Below are positions 8,531 through 16,247 of a stretch of 64,000 nucleotides of DNA, piece after piece. The notes below the pieces were generated by a model, which saw only the letters and a program-made list of their open reading frames with translations, did not search any database and was not told the origin of the DNA. Made by a program: the position numbers and the translations under genes. The DNA is from Oleispira sp963851095. GTDB lineage: Bacteria > Pseudomonadota > Gammaproteobacteria > Pseudomonadales > Oceanobacteraceae. Position 1 is the first letter of the stretch, and each line of letters opens with the position of its first letter. The stretch covers positions 186,001 to 250,000 of the forward strand of contig CAWKOX010000033.1 of the NCBI GenBank assembly GCA_963851095.1, in the 5' to 3' direction.

Positions 8531-8589
8531 CTTAATCTTTGCTGAATTAGAAATCCTTAAGTTTTTAATCCCGTTAAGCTTAGGTTCAG
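8531..8589. promoter_or_regulatory. Cluster of CTTAAG/GTTAAG-type half sites in divergent promoter
   Basis: The intergenic region between the PepSY-regulator operon and the plus-strand lipoprotein genes holds hexamers in direct-repeat pairs 11 bases apart: CTTAAT 8531-8536 with CTGAAT 8542-8547, and GTTAAG 8573-8578 with GTTCAG 8584-8589. A lone CTTAAG lies at 8556-8561. Spacing and sequence resemble PmrA/PhoP boxes (hexamer-N5-hexamer). I infer that this response regulator controls both its own operon and the divergent genes. Confidence 0.45.
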
Positions 8590-8659
8590 ATTGTATTTGG
8601 TATGGTGGTTAGAATAATAACTAATATGCTTACTTTAGTGTAATTTAAAGGAGAGAAAT

Positions 8660-8839
8660 ATGTATACCGCTTACCATGAAATGCTTATTTTATTGCAACA
8701 GCAAATTCAGGCAAAAATCCGACAAAATGCTCCGAAATCCATTGGTAAAGATGAAAGGTATATTGCCTTAGAAGAAAAAAATGAAGGCTCTGGAAAGATA
8801 AAAACAGATAGTCTTCATTCAGCTTGTGTTCAGCTTTAG
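8660..8839 (+). CDS. 59-residue protein of unknown function
   Basis: A short ORF starts with ATG 8660 behind a near-ideal ribosome binding site (AGGAGA at 8649-8654) and ends at TAG 8837-8839. The product begins MYTAYHEMLILLQQQIQAKI, a likely amphipathic helix, and continues with a Lys/Glu-rich, probably flexible part containing one cysteine near the end (HSACVQL). No signal peptide or known family is recognised. It is the first gene downstream of the direct-repeat cluster and is followed 50 bases later by three lipoprotein genes on the same strand, so it may share their regulation. The strong Shine-Dalgarno is the main support. Confidence 0.6.
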   Translation: MYTAYHEMLILLQQQIQAKIRQNAPKSIGKDERYIALEEKNEGSGKIKTDSLHSACVQL

Positions 8840-8889
8840 TCACTACAATAGCGACTGAAATTGTTTAGATACTAATACGAGAATTTCTT

Positions 8890-9306
8890 ATGTTACGAAT
8901 AATAATGATGATATTAATACTGATTTGCTCGGGATGCGCAAGGCTTGATCATGTTCAGATTAACGATATAGATCAGAGCCAAGGTGATTCAGTACCTATT
9001 TCTGTAACGATTAGTCAGTTAGGAGTTAATGCGGCTGATATTACTTCAATAACGGGGGATCTAATACCGTCTGGGGGGACACAAGAGAGTCTAGGTGATC
9101 TTGCTACTGTTCTTGCGCTGATAAATATGGGGCCCATGACGGGCAATCCTATTTACAATGATCGCTATGCAGAAAATATTTTACATGAACTTCACCAGCA
9201 GTGTCCTACTGGTAGGATTACAGGCATTCGAAATATTCGTGAAGGCTTATCCTATGGCCCCGTTAGCGGTGAAATTATGCGTATAAATGCAGATTGTATT
9301 TTATAA
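8890..9306 (+). CDS. Lipoprotein with C-terminal two-cysteine motif (paralogue 1 of 3)
   Basis: The 138-residue product has a short signal peptide ending in lipobox ICSGC. Its C-terminal third, with ILHELHQQCPTGRITGIRNI and the ending EIMRINADC, corresponds position by position to the next two genes: a helix ending in -KC or -QC, a Gly, a strand with ITGI, and a final -C. This suggests a conserved disulfide. The N-terminal half (DQSQGDSVPISVTISQLGVN) and the Gly/Thr/Met-rich centre are not shared. No family is recognised with confidence. Confidence 0.7.
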   Translation: MLRIIMMILILICSGCARLDHVQINDIDQSQGDSVPISVTISQLGVNAADITSITGDLIPSGGTQESLGDLATVLALINMGPMTGNPIYNDRYAENILHELHQQCPTGRITGIRNIREGLSYGPVSGEIMRINADCIL

Positions 9307-9321
9307 ATTTTGGAGAGTACT

Positions 9322-9639
9322 ATGAAAAAAATACTTACGACGTTGTCATCTTTAATTGCAGTTAGTTTGTTATCAGGGTGTGTTAGCTTGAACTCTGTAT
9401 CACTGACCCAGTTACCTGAAAAGCGAGAGAAGTTAGTAACAGCGAGTGCATCTGATTTTTTATTTTTAGGCTTTACCACACAAAATGATTTTGTTGGTGA
9501 GGCTGTTAGTAACTTGAAAGAAAAATGCCAAGGTGGGAGGCTTACGGGCATTTTAACTAAACATCAAACAACATCCTATTTGTTGATATTTAAGCGGGAA
9601 GTTATTGCTAGTGGTTACTGTAATATTGTGGAGGAATAA
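9322..9639 (+). CDS. Lipoprotein with C-terminal two-cysteine motif (paralogue 2 of 3)
   Basis: This 105-residue protein starts MKKILTTLSSLIAVSLLSGC, a clear lipoprotein signal with lipobox LLSGC. The rest contains FLFLGFTTQNDF, then AVSNLKEKCQGGRLTGILT and the ending REVIASGYC, mirroring its two neighbours. Start ATG 9322 has GGAG at 9312-9315; an in-frame TTG four codons upstream overlaps that site and is rejected. The gene follows paralogue 1 by 15 bases and precedes paralogue 3 by 3 bases, so the three form one operon. Proteins of this type are probably small periplasmic domains tethered to the outer membrane; their role is unknown. Confidence 0.75.
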   Translation: MKKILTTLSSLIAVSLLSGCVSLNSVSLTQLPEKREKLVTASASDFLFLGFTTQNDFVGEAVSNLKEKCQGGRLTGILTKHQTTSYLLIFKREVIASGYCNIVEE

Positions 9640-9642
9640 GAA

Positions 9643-9960
9643 ATGAAAGCCATATTCTTTTTAACACTGATATTGCCGTTGATATTAATGACTGGCTGTA
9701 CTCATAGTATTCATATGGTTCATACCGATGGCTTTGAATCAGCTGTAAATATTCAAGATAAAATACAATATGTGGAAGCTGTAGCAACTCAGAATGTAGT
9801 TTTTTATTTTGCTTTTGATACAAACTATGTAGAAGAGGCAAAAGAACAATTAGAGCAGAAGTGTAAAGGCCCGCTTTTAGCGGTAAGTACTCAATACTCA
9901 ACTTCTCATGGATTTTTTCATTGGACGAATAAAATCTTAATGAAAGGCTTGTGTGGATGA
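9643..9960 (+). CDS. Lipoprotein with C-terminal two-cysteine motif (paralogue 3 of 3)
   Basis: The 105-residue product has a signal peptide with lipobox LMTGC. Its body includes VVFYFAFDTNYVEEAKEQL, then EQKCKGPLLAVSTQYSTS and the ending ILMKGLC, again giving one cysteine after a helix and one at the C terminus. It is the most diverged of the three tandem paralogues. A GAGGAATAAG ribosome binding site overlaps the stop of the preceding gene, which points to coupled translation. A hairpin follows at 9970-10000. Confidence 0.72.
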   Translation: MKAIFFLTLILPLILMTGCTHSIHMVHTDGFESAVNIQDKIQYVEAVATQNVVFYFAFDTNYVEEAKEQLEQKCKGPLLAVSTQYSTSHGFFHWTNKILMKGLCG

Positions 9961-9969
9961 AAGTAAACT

Positions 9970-10000
9970 CCTTAGTGGATGAAAAATTCAATCACTAAGG
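9970..10000 (+). terminator. Hairpin after the lipoprotein operon
   Basis: CCTTAGTG at 9970-9977 pairs with CACTAAGG at 9993-10000, with an A/T-rich loop. It starts 9 bases after the last lipoprotein stop. No T-run follows, so termination by this element alone is uncertain. Confidence 0.4.
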
Positions 10001-10119
10001 ATAAGATAAATATGTCAGGAAATAACCTAGCAAAATATCCCTTTTTCTTGCACACTCATCGTATACATACTTATTCTAACAAATTAAAAAATTACTGATT
10101 ATCTCTGCAGGGACGTTCT

Positions 10120-11124
10120 ATGAAAGTATTTATCGCCATTCTGATTATTGCGCTATCGATGTCTATGTACCTTGGCCGACACTATATGGGCTTCGTCGAT
10201 TTATCCCCAGAAGTGGTTAATAGTCGTTATGCCAATGAGGATTCTAAGTTTATCAAGCTTGGCGGTTTACAACAGGGCATTGAATTACATTACCGTGATG
10301 AAGGCTTAAGTGCTGCACAAAACCCAGAAGCACCTGTTTTGTTTTTATTGCACGGCATTATGGCCAGTTTGCATACTTGGGATGGCTGGGTCGAAAACCT
10401 TCAGAATGACTTCCGTATTATTCGTATCGATATTCCAGGATTTGGTTTAACAGGGCCTTATACTGATGGTATTTATAGTATAGAACGTACTATGGACATG
10501 CTTGATCAGTTAAGTAATGAGCTTAATATTGACTCTTTTTTCTTGGCAGGAAATTCCATGGGGGGTTATATTTCTTGGAATTTTGCGATTAATCATCCAG
10601 AAAAAGTTAAACGTTTGATTCTGATCGACGCTGCGGGTTATTCATTTGAAATGCCAATGATGTTAAAGCTTCTAGATACTCCTGTATTGAAAGATAGTAT
10701 GGCATTTATAACCCCTAAGTTTGTTGTCACTCAGACATTAAACGAAGTGTATGGCGATGGTTCTAAAGTTACCGATACGACGATTGAACGTTATCATCAG
10801 ATGATGTTACGTGAAGGCAATCGCCAAGCGGTTGTCAGTGTTTTACAGACGCTAACGGATATTAATACTGACGGTATTCAGCAAGTTAAAGTGCCAACGC
10901 TGATTCAGTGGGGTGAAAAAGATGCTTGGATACCGTTGGCACATGCTCAGCAATTTGCCGATGAAATTGAAGGGGCTAAGTTAATTACGTATCCAGGAGT
11001 CGGTCATATTCCGATGGAAGAAATTGCAGTTAAAACAGCTCAGGATGCAAAAAAGTTTTTGACGCGAGTAATAGAAGAGCCAAAAACAATCGCACCTAAA
11101 CCAGTAACGCCTGTCGTTTTATAG
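10120..11124 (+). CDS. Alpha/beta hydrolase, membrane-anchored
   Basis: The 334-residue protein has an N-terminal hydrophobic anchor (about 3-18) and an alpha/beta hydrolase domain (about 68-310). The oxyanion segment is LLHGIMASLHTW, the nucleophile S146 lies in GNSMGG, and D268 (WGEKDAW) and H296 (GVGHIP) complete the triad. The substrate cannot be named; relatives are annotated as esterases, lipases or haloalkane-type hydrolases. An AGGGA ribosome binding site precedes ATG 10120. A clear terminator follows, so the gene is probably monocistronic. Confidence 0.85.
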   Translation: MKVFIAILIIALSMSMYLGRHYMGFVDLSPEVVNSRYANEDSKFIKLGGLQQGIELHYRDEGLSAAQNPEAPVLFLLHGIMASLHTWDGWVENLQNDFRIIRIDIPGFGLTGPYTDGIYSIERTMDMLDQLSNELNIDSFFLAGNSMGGYISWNFAINHPEKVKRLILIDAAGYSFEMPMMLKLLDTPVLKDSMAFITPKFVVTQTLNEVYGDGSKVTDTTIERYHQMMLREGNRQAVVSVLQTLTDINTDGIQQVKVPTLIQWGEKDAWIPLAHAQQFADEIEGAKLITYPGVGHIPMEEIAVKTAQDAKKFLTRVIEEPKTIAPKPVTPVVL

Positions 11125-11129
11125 TTCCA

Positions 11130-11166
11130 ATAATGAGCAGTCGATAGGCTGCTCATTATGGTTTTT
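11130..11166 (+). terminator. Rho-independent terminator after the alpha/beta hydrolase gene
   Basis: ATAATGAGCAG (11130-11140) pairs perfectly with CTGCTCATTAT (11149-11159), followed by GG and five T residues (11162-11166). Confidence 0.85.
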
Positions 11167-11205
11167 GACGATGCTTTTAAGGCGCTACTACTAAAGAGAG
11201 CGTCT

Positions 11206-12456
11206 TTAAAGAGAGCGTCTAGGGTCTGCGATAATGTTAGCGAAGATTAATCCTGCGACCAGCGACATCAAAATCAAAAAAGACTGACTTCCAATTTGTT
11301 CAATGTGTAAAATCTCCTTTCCAGAAATGACCGTATTCAACCCCATATACAGTTTACTGCCTGGAACTAATACCACGATGCCTTGCAATAAGACAATCGC
11401 GGCAGGTGCCTTACGCCAGCGAGCAAAGAGATTGGCGTAGATCCCTAAAAAAAGCGCGGCAAAGAAAATTCCTAATGCGCTACCAAAGTAAGCTGAAGCC
11501 ACGATGCTCACGCTATGACCTAAGAAGCCTGCCGCCACACCCCAAGGGGCGTCCTTTAAACGAATCTTGAACATCACCATCAATGAAAATGACAATACTA
11601 AAACCGCTAACCAGCCGCTCCATTTAGGCAATCTAACCGCTTCTGCTTGCTCAACGTTCCCCAATAAAACACTGGCGATGGCGAAGCCTAAGAAGGCGCC
11701 AAAGTAGAGTTTGAATAGCGACATTAAAGCATCCATTACTCGCACCGTGCCGGATATTAAATCTCGAGCCGCCAGTTCAGATAAACCAACGGTTAAAGCC
11801 AAACCTGGAATAAAGACAATGATACTGGCCAGTACCACTAAAGCCATATTAATACTGGGGGCAATAAAGGCGATGGCAGAGGCAGCAAAAGCAGCAAAAA
11901 GTGCAGCAAGAGGATCTAGAGCCGATTGTATTCTCGGGTGCTTTTCTCCAACCATGACTAAACCATAAATGCCAAGACCTATCGTGAAGGAAGCAATAAC
12001 ATCGGCCCAACTCGTGCCCATCAACATACTGAAAGCTGCGCTGGCTAAACCAAAGGCGATGAAAATCACCCAACGAGGATAGGGGTTAGGCTTGTTGTTG
12101 ATTTCTTCTAGGCGTAGAAGGGCATCATCAAGATCGCGCTGACCAGAGCATAACTCTTCCACCAATTCATCGGTTCGGGCCAACAGTCCTAAATCAAGAT
12201 CGCCGGGTTGCACGCGGGCAATATAACTGTGTTCTTGATTTTCACGATCGTCTTTTGGCCAAAAAACACAGGTGATCGACGTCGGGCTGATTAAGAAAGA
12301 GCCGCCTAGTTCAAGTGCTTCACTGATTTTAACCAAGTGGCCTTCTAGCTGATAAGCTGGCGTTCCGCATTGGTGTAATGTTTTAGCGAGATAAATTAAA
12401 AATTTACGGCGCTTCTTAAATAATTTTGTTGGCATGGCTTCGTGGTCGTTATTCAT
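11206..12456 (-). CDS. Threonine/serine exporter family protein (ThrE-type, YjjP-YjjB fusion)
   Basis: This 416-residue inner-membrane protein starts with a soluble domain (about 1-125, with KFLIYLAKTLHQCGTPAYQLE and PTSITCVFW) typical of DUF1212/ThrE proteins. It is followed by about ten membrane segments in two blocks of five. The first block contains LDPLAALFAAFAAS and the second SIVASAYFGSALGIFFAAL and VLVPGSKLYMGL. Enterobacteria split these blocks into YjjP and YjjB; here they are fused, as in Corynebacterium ThrE. Export of threonine, serine or small dicarboxylates is the family role; the substrate is not determined. An ATG ten codons into the protein is a possible alternative start. 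Confidence 0.85.
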   Translation of the reverse strand: MNNDHEAMPTKLFKKRRKFLIYLAKTLHQCGTPAYQLEGHLVKISEALELGGSFLISPTSITCVFWPKDDRENQEHSYIARVQPGDLDLGLLARTDELVEELCSGQRDLDDALLRLEEINNKPNPYPRWVIFIAFGLASAAFSMLMGTSWADVIASFTIGLGIYGLVMVGEKHPRIQSALDPLAALFAAFAASAIAFIAPSINMALVVLASIIVFIPGLALTVGLSELAARDLISGTVRVMDALMSLFKLYFGAFLGFAIASVLLGNVEQAEAVRLPKWSGWLAVLVLSFSLMVMFKIRLKDAPWGVAAGFLGHSVSIVASAYFGSALGIFFAALFLGIYANLFARWRKAPAAIVLLQGIVVLVPGSKLYMGLNTVISGKEILHIEQIGSQSFLILMSLVAGLIFANIIADPRRSL

Positions 12457-12498
12457 CGCGGACTGCTATTACTTTAGCAGTAGAAATAAGTAGCTGAA

Positions 12499-12530
12499 AG
12501 AAAAACGGCCTGTTAAAAGAACAGGCCGGT
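12499..12530 (-). terminator. suf operon terminator, overlapping the end of sufT
   Basis: CGGCCTGTT (12506-12514) pairs with AACAGGCCG (12520-12528) around a 5-base loop that includes most of the sufT stop codon. On the minus strand the stem is followed by TTTTT at 12505-12501. The last codons of sufT form the upstream arm. Confidence 0.85.
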
Positions 12531-13040
12531 TTCAAGTTGTGCTTCATCAGTCATCATATCTTTGTGCCAAGGTGGATCAAAGATCAACTGCACCTTCACC
12601 GATTCAACATTGGGTACCTTAGCAACGCGATATTCAACATCGCTAATCAATACTGGCCCCATGCCGCAAGTCGGCGCGGTTAACGTCATACGAATGATCA
12701 CGTTTTTACCTTCGATATCGATGCCGTAAATTAAACCTAGGTCTAATAAATTCACCGGTAGCTCAGGGTCGAAAATAGTTTTCAGTGCCTGGCGAATTTG
12801 CTCTTCGTGAACTAAACCATCACCTATATCTGTAAAGGTAATTTCTTCAGATTCAAGGCCAATTAATGCGGCATCGGTACCATCAACACGCACCATGTTA
12901 CCGTTCAGCGTTAACGTATAATTACCGCCTAGCGCTTGAGTAATGGTTAAAAAAGATCCGGCTGGAATAATAGTCGGCTGGCCACTGGGTACTTTACGGG
13001 CAGGACAGTCCTGCTGGGAAACAACCATGCGTTTTTCCAC
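12513..13040 (-). CDS. sufT: SUF assembly-associated protein SufT (MIP18/DUF59 domain)
   Basis: SufT is an auxiliary factor in maturation of Fe-S proteins. The 175-residue protein has a family-specific N-terminal region of about 85 residues and a DUF59/MIP18 domain (about 86-165), with the hallmark FDPELPVNLLDLGLIYGI and the conserved cysteine in LTAPTCGMGP. Start GTG 13040 is preceded by GGAG with a 7-base gap, which favours it over ATG 13028. It is the last gene of the suf operon, 12 bases after sufA, and its end is built into the terminator. Confidence 0.92.
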   Translation of the reverse strand: MEKRMVVSQQDCPARKVPSGQPTIIPAGSFLTITQALGGNYTLTLNGNMVRVDGTDAALIGLESEEITFTDIGDGLVHEEQIRQALKTIFDPELPVNLLDLGLIYGIDIEGKNVIIRMTLTAPTCGMGPVLISDVEYRVAKVPNVESVKVQLIFDPPWHKDMMTDEAQLETGLFF

Positions 13041-13052
13041 GAGATTGCTCCT

Positions 13053-13424
13053 TTACACTGAAAATGATTCGCCGCAACCACACAGGTCTTTAGCGTTTGG
13101 GTTATTAAACTTGATGGTGCTGTTTAGGCCTTCAGTCGTGTAATCAACTTCTGTGCCTTTTACCATCGCAAGATATTCAGTGGGAACATACAGTGCAACA
13201 TCGTCTGCCACTTGAAAGCAGGTATCTTCTGCTAACGGCGTTGTTACAAACTCAATCTCGTATTTGAAACCCGAACAACCACTTTTTTTAACACCAATAC
13301 GAACACCCATAGCATTGGAATTGGCTAACAGCTTACGCACATGAATCAAGGCCGACTCCGTCATACTGACTTGTTGGCTTTGTTGATTAATTGCTGCGTT
13401 TGGATCAAACGTTTCTATGGTCAT
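13053..13424 (-). CDS. sufA: Fe-S cluster carrier of the IscA/SufA (HesB) family
   Basis: A-type carriers accept clusters from SufBCD and pass them to apoproteins. The 123-residue protein has the three family cysteines: C50 in KKSGCSGF and C115 and C117 in LCGCGESF. The N-terminal 20 residues are an extension over E. coli SufA. Its position, 44 bases after sufS and directly before sufT, supports the SufA name, although by sequence alone it could be called IscA. Confidence 0.92.
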   Translation of the reverse strand: MTIETFDPNAAINQQSQQVSMTESALIHVRKLLANSNAMGVRIGVKKSGCSGFKYEIEFVTTPLAEDTCFQVADDVALYVPTEYLAMVKGTEVDYTTEGLNSTIKFNNPNAKDLCGCGESFSV

Positions 13425-13468
13425 AACTTATCTCTCAGGAAAATGTTGTCTCTTGTTATTACAATTAA

Positions 13469-14701
13469 CTAGAGTAAAAACATCTTCACTTTTTCAATCG
13501 CTTTGAACAGAGCGTCCACTTCATCTAATGTATTGTAGAAGGTAAACGACGCCCTTATTGTGCCTGGAATCTCAAACTGCTCCATCACTGGCATAGCACA
13601 GTGATGGCCGGTACGAACCGCGATGCCTTGCTGATCTAACAACGTACCCACATCGTGAGGATGCGTACCTTCAATTAAAAAGCTGAATACACTGGCTTTG
13701 TTTTTACTGGTACCAATTAAACGAATACCGTCTGTTTGAGCGGCCAATTCATTCGCGCGCGCAAGTAAGTCGTCTTCATGTTTGGCTAAGGCGACACGGT
13801 CTAGACTGTTTAAATAGTCAATCGCCGCGGCCATCGCGATAGCGCCTGCAATGTTTGGCGTGCCGGCTTCAAACTTATACGGCAAAACGTTATACGTCGT
13901 TTTTTCAAAGCTCACGTGCAAAATCATTTCGCCACCACCTTGATAAGGAGGCATCGCATTTAATAGTTCTTCTTTACCGTACAAAACCCCTAAGCCTGTT
14001 GGTCCAAATAATTTGTGACCAGAGAATGCGTAAAAATCGCAGTCTAATGCTTGTACATCGATATCCCAATGAGCAACGGCTTGCGCACCATCGATCAGGG
14101 TTTTTGCACCGACTTTATGGGCTTCGCGAATAATGTCTTCAACAGGGTTCAATGTTCCCAACGCATTCGACACATGCACCACTGCGACAAATTTTGTTTT
14201 GTCGCTGAGCAGTTTTAAATACGCGTCGTAATCTAAAGAGCCATCGTCTAGCACAGGAATAACTTTTAATAGTGCGCCTGTTTGCTCACAGACCATCTGC
14301 CAAGGCACGATGTTAGAGTGATGCTCCATGCCGGAGATAATAATCTCATCGCCAGCTTTTACATTCGAACGAACCCAGGTTTGAGCAACTAGGTTAATCG
14401 ATTCTGTGGTACCGCGAGTCCAGATAATTTCTTCACTTTTGGCTGCGTTCAGAAATTTCTGCATCGTGGTGCGCGCATCTTCAAACATCTGCGTCGCTTG
14501 ATCACTTAACGTATGAGCGCCGCGGTGCACGTTGGAATTCGTGGTGCGGTAATAATTAGCAATGGCATCGATAACCACTTGTGGTTTTTGCGTCGTCGCG
14601 CCGTTGTCTAAATAGACTAATGGCTTACCGTTAACTTCCTGATGCAATACTGGGAAGTCAGCGCGAATTTGTTCGATGTCCATTTTTTTGCTATCGCTCA
14701 T
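13469..14701 (-). CDS. sufS: Cysteine desulfurase SufS
   Basis: SufS is a PLP enzyme that takes sulfur from cysteine as an enzyme persulfide for cluster assembly. In the 410-residue protein the PLP lysine is K230 (FSGHKLFGPTG) and the persulfide cysteine is C368 (RTGHHCAMP), which marks a group II desulfurase. The N terminus has the substrate segment YLDNGATTQKP. Usual partner SufE is not encoded in this operon, so either a separate sufE exists elsewhere or another acceptor is used. It is separated from sufD by about 200 bases containing a structured repeat. Confidence 0.96.
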   Translation of the reverse strand: MSDSKKMDIEQIRADFPVLHQEVNGKPLVYLDNGATTQKPQVVIDAIANYYRTTNSNVHRGAHTLSDQATQMFEDARTTMQKFLNAAKSEEIIWTRGTTESINLVAQTWVRSNVKAGDEIIISGMEHHSNIVPWQMVCEQTGALLKVIPVLDDGSLDYDAYLKLLSDKTKFVAVVHVSNALGTLNPVEDIIREAHKVGAKTLIDGAQAVAHWDIDVQALDCDFYAFSGHKLFGPTGLGVLYGKEELLNAMPPYQGGGEMILHVSFEKTTYNVLPYKFEAGTPNIAGAIAMAAAIDYLNSLDRVALAKHEDDLLARANELAAQTDGIRLIGTSKNKASVFSFLIEGTHPHDVGTLLDQQGIAVRTGHHCAMPVMEQFEIPGTIRASFTFYNTLDEVDALFKAIEKVKMFLL

Positions 14702-14760
14702 ATTTTACTTCTTACCTTAAATAATTGTGTTTAATGATTTCTAAAACTAGGGAGTTTTCA

Positions 14761-14870
14761 GAATCAATGTTGGTGGTTTGTAGAGCAAATATCTAAAACA
14801 TGGATGTTTTAGTTAAGGCTACAAGGATGTATTCACGCTGATTTGCGGAATAGACCACCAACATTGATTC
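14761..14870. repeat. Structured intergenic repeat (copy A) between sufD and sufS
   Basis: The outer arms 14761-14777 and 14854-14870 are a perfect 17-bp inverted repeat (GAATCAATGTTGGTGGT). Inside, AGCAAAT (14784-14790) faces ATTTGC (14841-14846), and 14793-14800 pairs with 14805-14812 (CTAAAACA/TGTTTTAG) to present the core CATGGATG. On the plus strand CTACAAGGATGTATTCACG follows at 14819-14837. Core and following motif recur in the sufB-sufC gap on the opposite strand, so this is a dispersed repeat, probably folding as RNA or once mobile. Confidence 0.75.
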
Positions 14871-14903
14871 GGTTTAAAAACCAAAAATCACAACTTAATA
14901 TTT

Positions 14904-16247
14904 TTACCCAATGTGCTGCATTAATTCTTCGTCACGACCAAAGCGTTGAGCTAAGATCGGACGAATCAAATTGCGAACAGCATCCAGTTCAAGGTTTTCT
15001 AATAATTCATTAATAAAACCAAAACTTAACATCACGTCAGCTTCTGCTGCGCTAATGCCGCGAGAGCGTAAATAGAAACGCGCCTGCTCGTCTAACTGAG
15101 CAATGGTTGCACCGTGAGCACAACGCACATCGTCTGCATAAATCTCAAGCTCTGGCTTAGTATTAATCGTCGCATCGTTAGAGACTAATAAGTTTTTATT
15201 GCTTAACTCAGCCAATGTCTTCTGCGCATCTGGATGAATGTGAATGCGGCCGTTAAAGACAGCTTTCGACTTATCCGCCATGATGCCGCGGAATACTTCC
15301 TTCGTCGTGCAGTTAGCAACTTTGTGCTCAATGTTACTGTGAAAATCAATCAACTGCTTATTCTGAGGAAGATAAACACCGACCAACTCACAGTGACTGC
15401 CGCCGACATTATGATTCACATTAATATCGTTGCGCACAATCTTAGCGCCTAGGCCAAGCTGGAAACTGTCGTAATTTGCATCACGATCAAGATCAACATG
15501 AACGCCACCAATTTGAATGCTGCCTTCTTGCATTAACTGCAAACGGTAGTGATTCAAACGCGCATTCGGGCCAACTTTTGCTTCAGTAATCGCATTCACA
15601 AAACAATTTTGCTCATCGCTATTGCTGGCAAAATGTTCAACAACCGTTGCCTCAGCACCGGTTTCTAATACGATCAGAACACGTGCTTGAACGGTAAACG
15701 GATTAGCTTGCGCTGTGGTGATATGAGTAATTTGAATGTTTGTTTTCAAATTCTCATTTTTACCAACATGCACCAAAACACCCTCTGTCGTCGTTGCATT
15801 ATTCAACGCCGCAAAAATGTGTTTCTCTTGCTCAATGGCCGTGCCTAAGTTATCTGCAATAATCGCTTGCTGTGCTTCGTTAGCTTGGCTAAAACGAACA
15901 ACGTTGGTAGTGCTTTCATTAGAAGAAAACTCTTGAGAAGAAAGTTCTGCTGAAAACTGACCGTTAACAAATACTAAACGCTGAGCGTCTAACGCAGGAA
16001 TTGTCGTGAGGGCATCTAAGCCAGCAGCATCATAAGATGCTGCTAAACGACCATAACCTGCTTCGTTTGAAGTAAAACCAAACAAAGAGGTAAACTTCCA
16101 TGCTTCCGTTTTACGGGTTGGAATTTCCTGCTGTAAAAAACTTTCTTTACCGCTTTTATTTAAGGCAGCGATGGCTGAAAGTGATGAAGTCTCTTTGTTA
16201 AGATCGTCATCATTAACGGCTAGCAGACCTTTATGAAAATCAGTCAT
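14904..16247 (-). CDS. sufD: Fe-S cluster assembly protein SufD
   Basis: SufD is part of the SufBC2D scaffold on which clusters are built. The 447-residue protein has the SufBD beta-helix core in its C-terminal two thirds, including the family stretch NVGGSHCELVGVYLP, VFNGRIHIHPDAQKTLAE and the DDVRCAHGATI segment with conserved Cys and His. Its ATG (16247-16245) shares one base with the sufC stop (TAATG), implying coupled translation. The N-terminal 130 residues are poorly conserved in the family and are so here. Confidence 0.95.
   Translation of the reverse strand: MTDFHKGLLAVNDDDLNKETSSLSAIAALNKSGKESFLQQEIPTRKTEAWKFTSLFGFTSNEAGYGRLAASYDAAGLDALTTIPALDAQRLVFVNGQFSAELSSQEFSSNESTTNVVRFSQANEAQQAIIADNLGTAIEQEKHIFAALNNATTTEGVLVHVGKNENLKTNIQITHITTAQANPFTVQARVLIVLETGAEATVVEHFASNSDEQNCFVNAITEAKVGPNARLNHYRLQLMQEGSIQIGGVHVDLDRDANYDSFQLGLGAKIVRNDINVNHNVGGSHCELVGVYLPQNKQLIDFHSNIEHKVANCTTKEVFRGIMADKSKAVFNGRIHIHPDAQKTLAELSNKNLLVSNDATINTKPELEIYADDVRCAHGATIAQLDEQARFYLRSRGISAAEADVMLSFGFINELLENLELDAVRNLIRPILAQRFGRDEELMQHIG

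Noticed and set aside
9608..9991. 127-residue minus-strand frame over the third lipoprotein gene
   Set aside because: The plus-strand frame has a lipoprotein signal, ribosome binding site and paralogues; the minus-strand frame has none.
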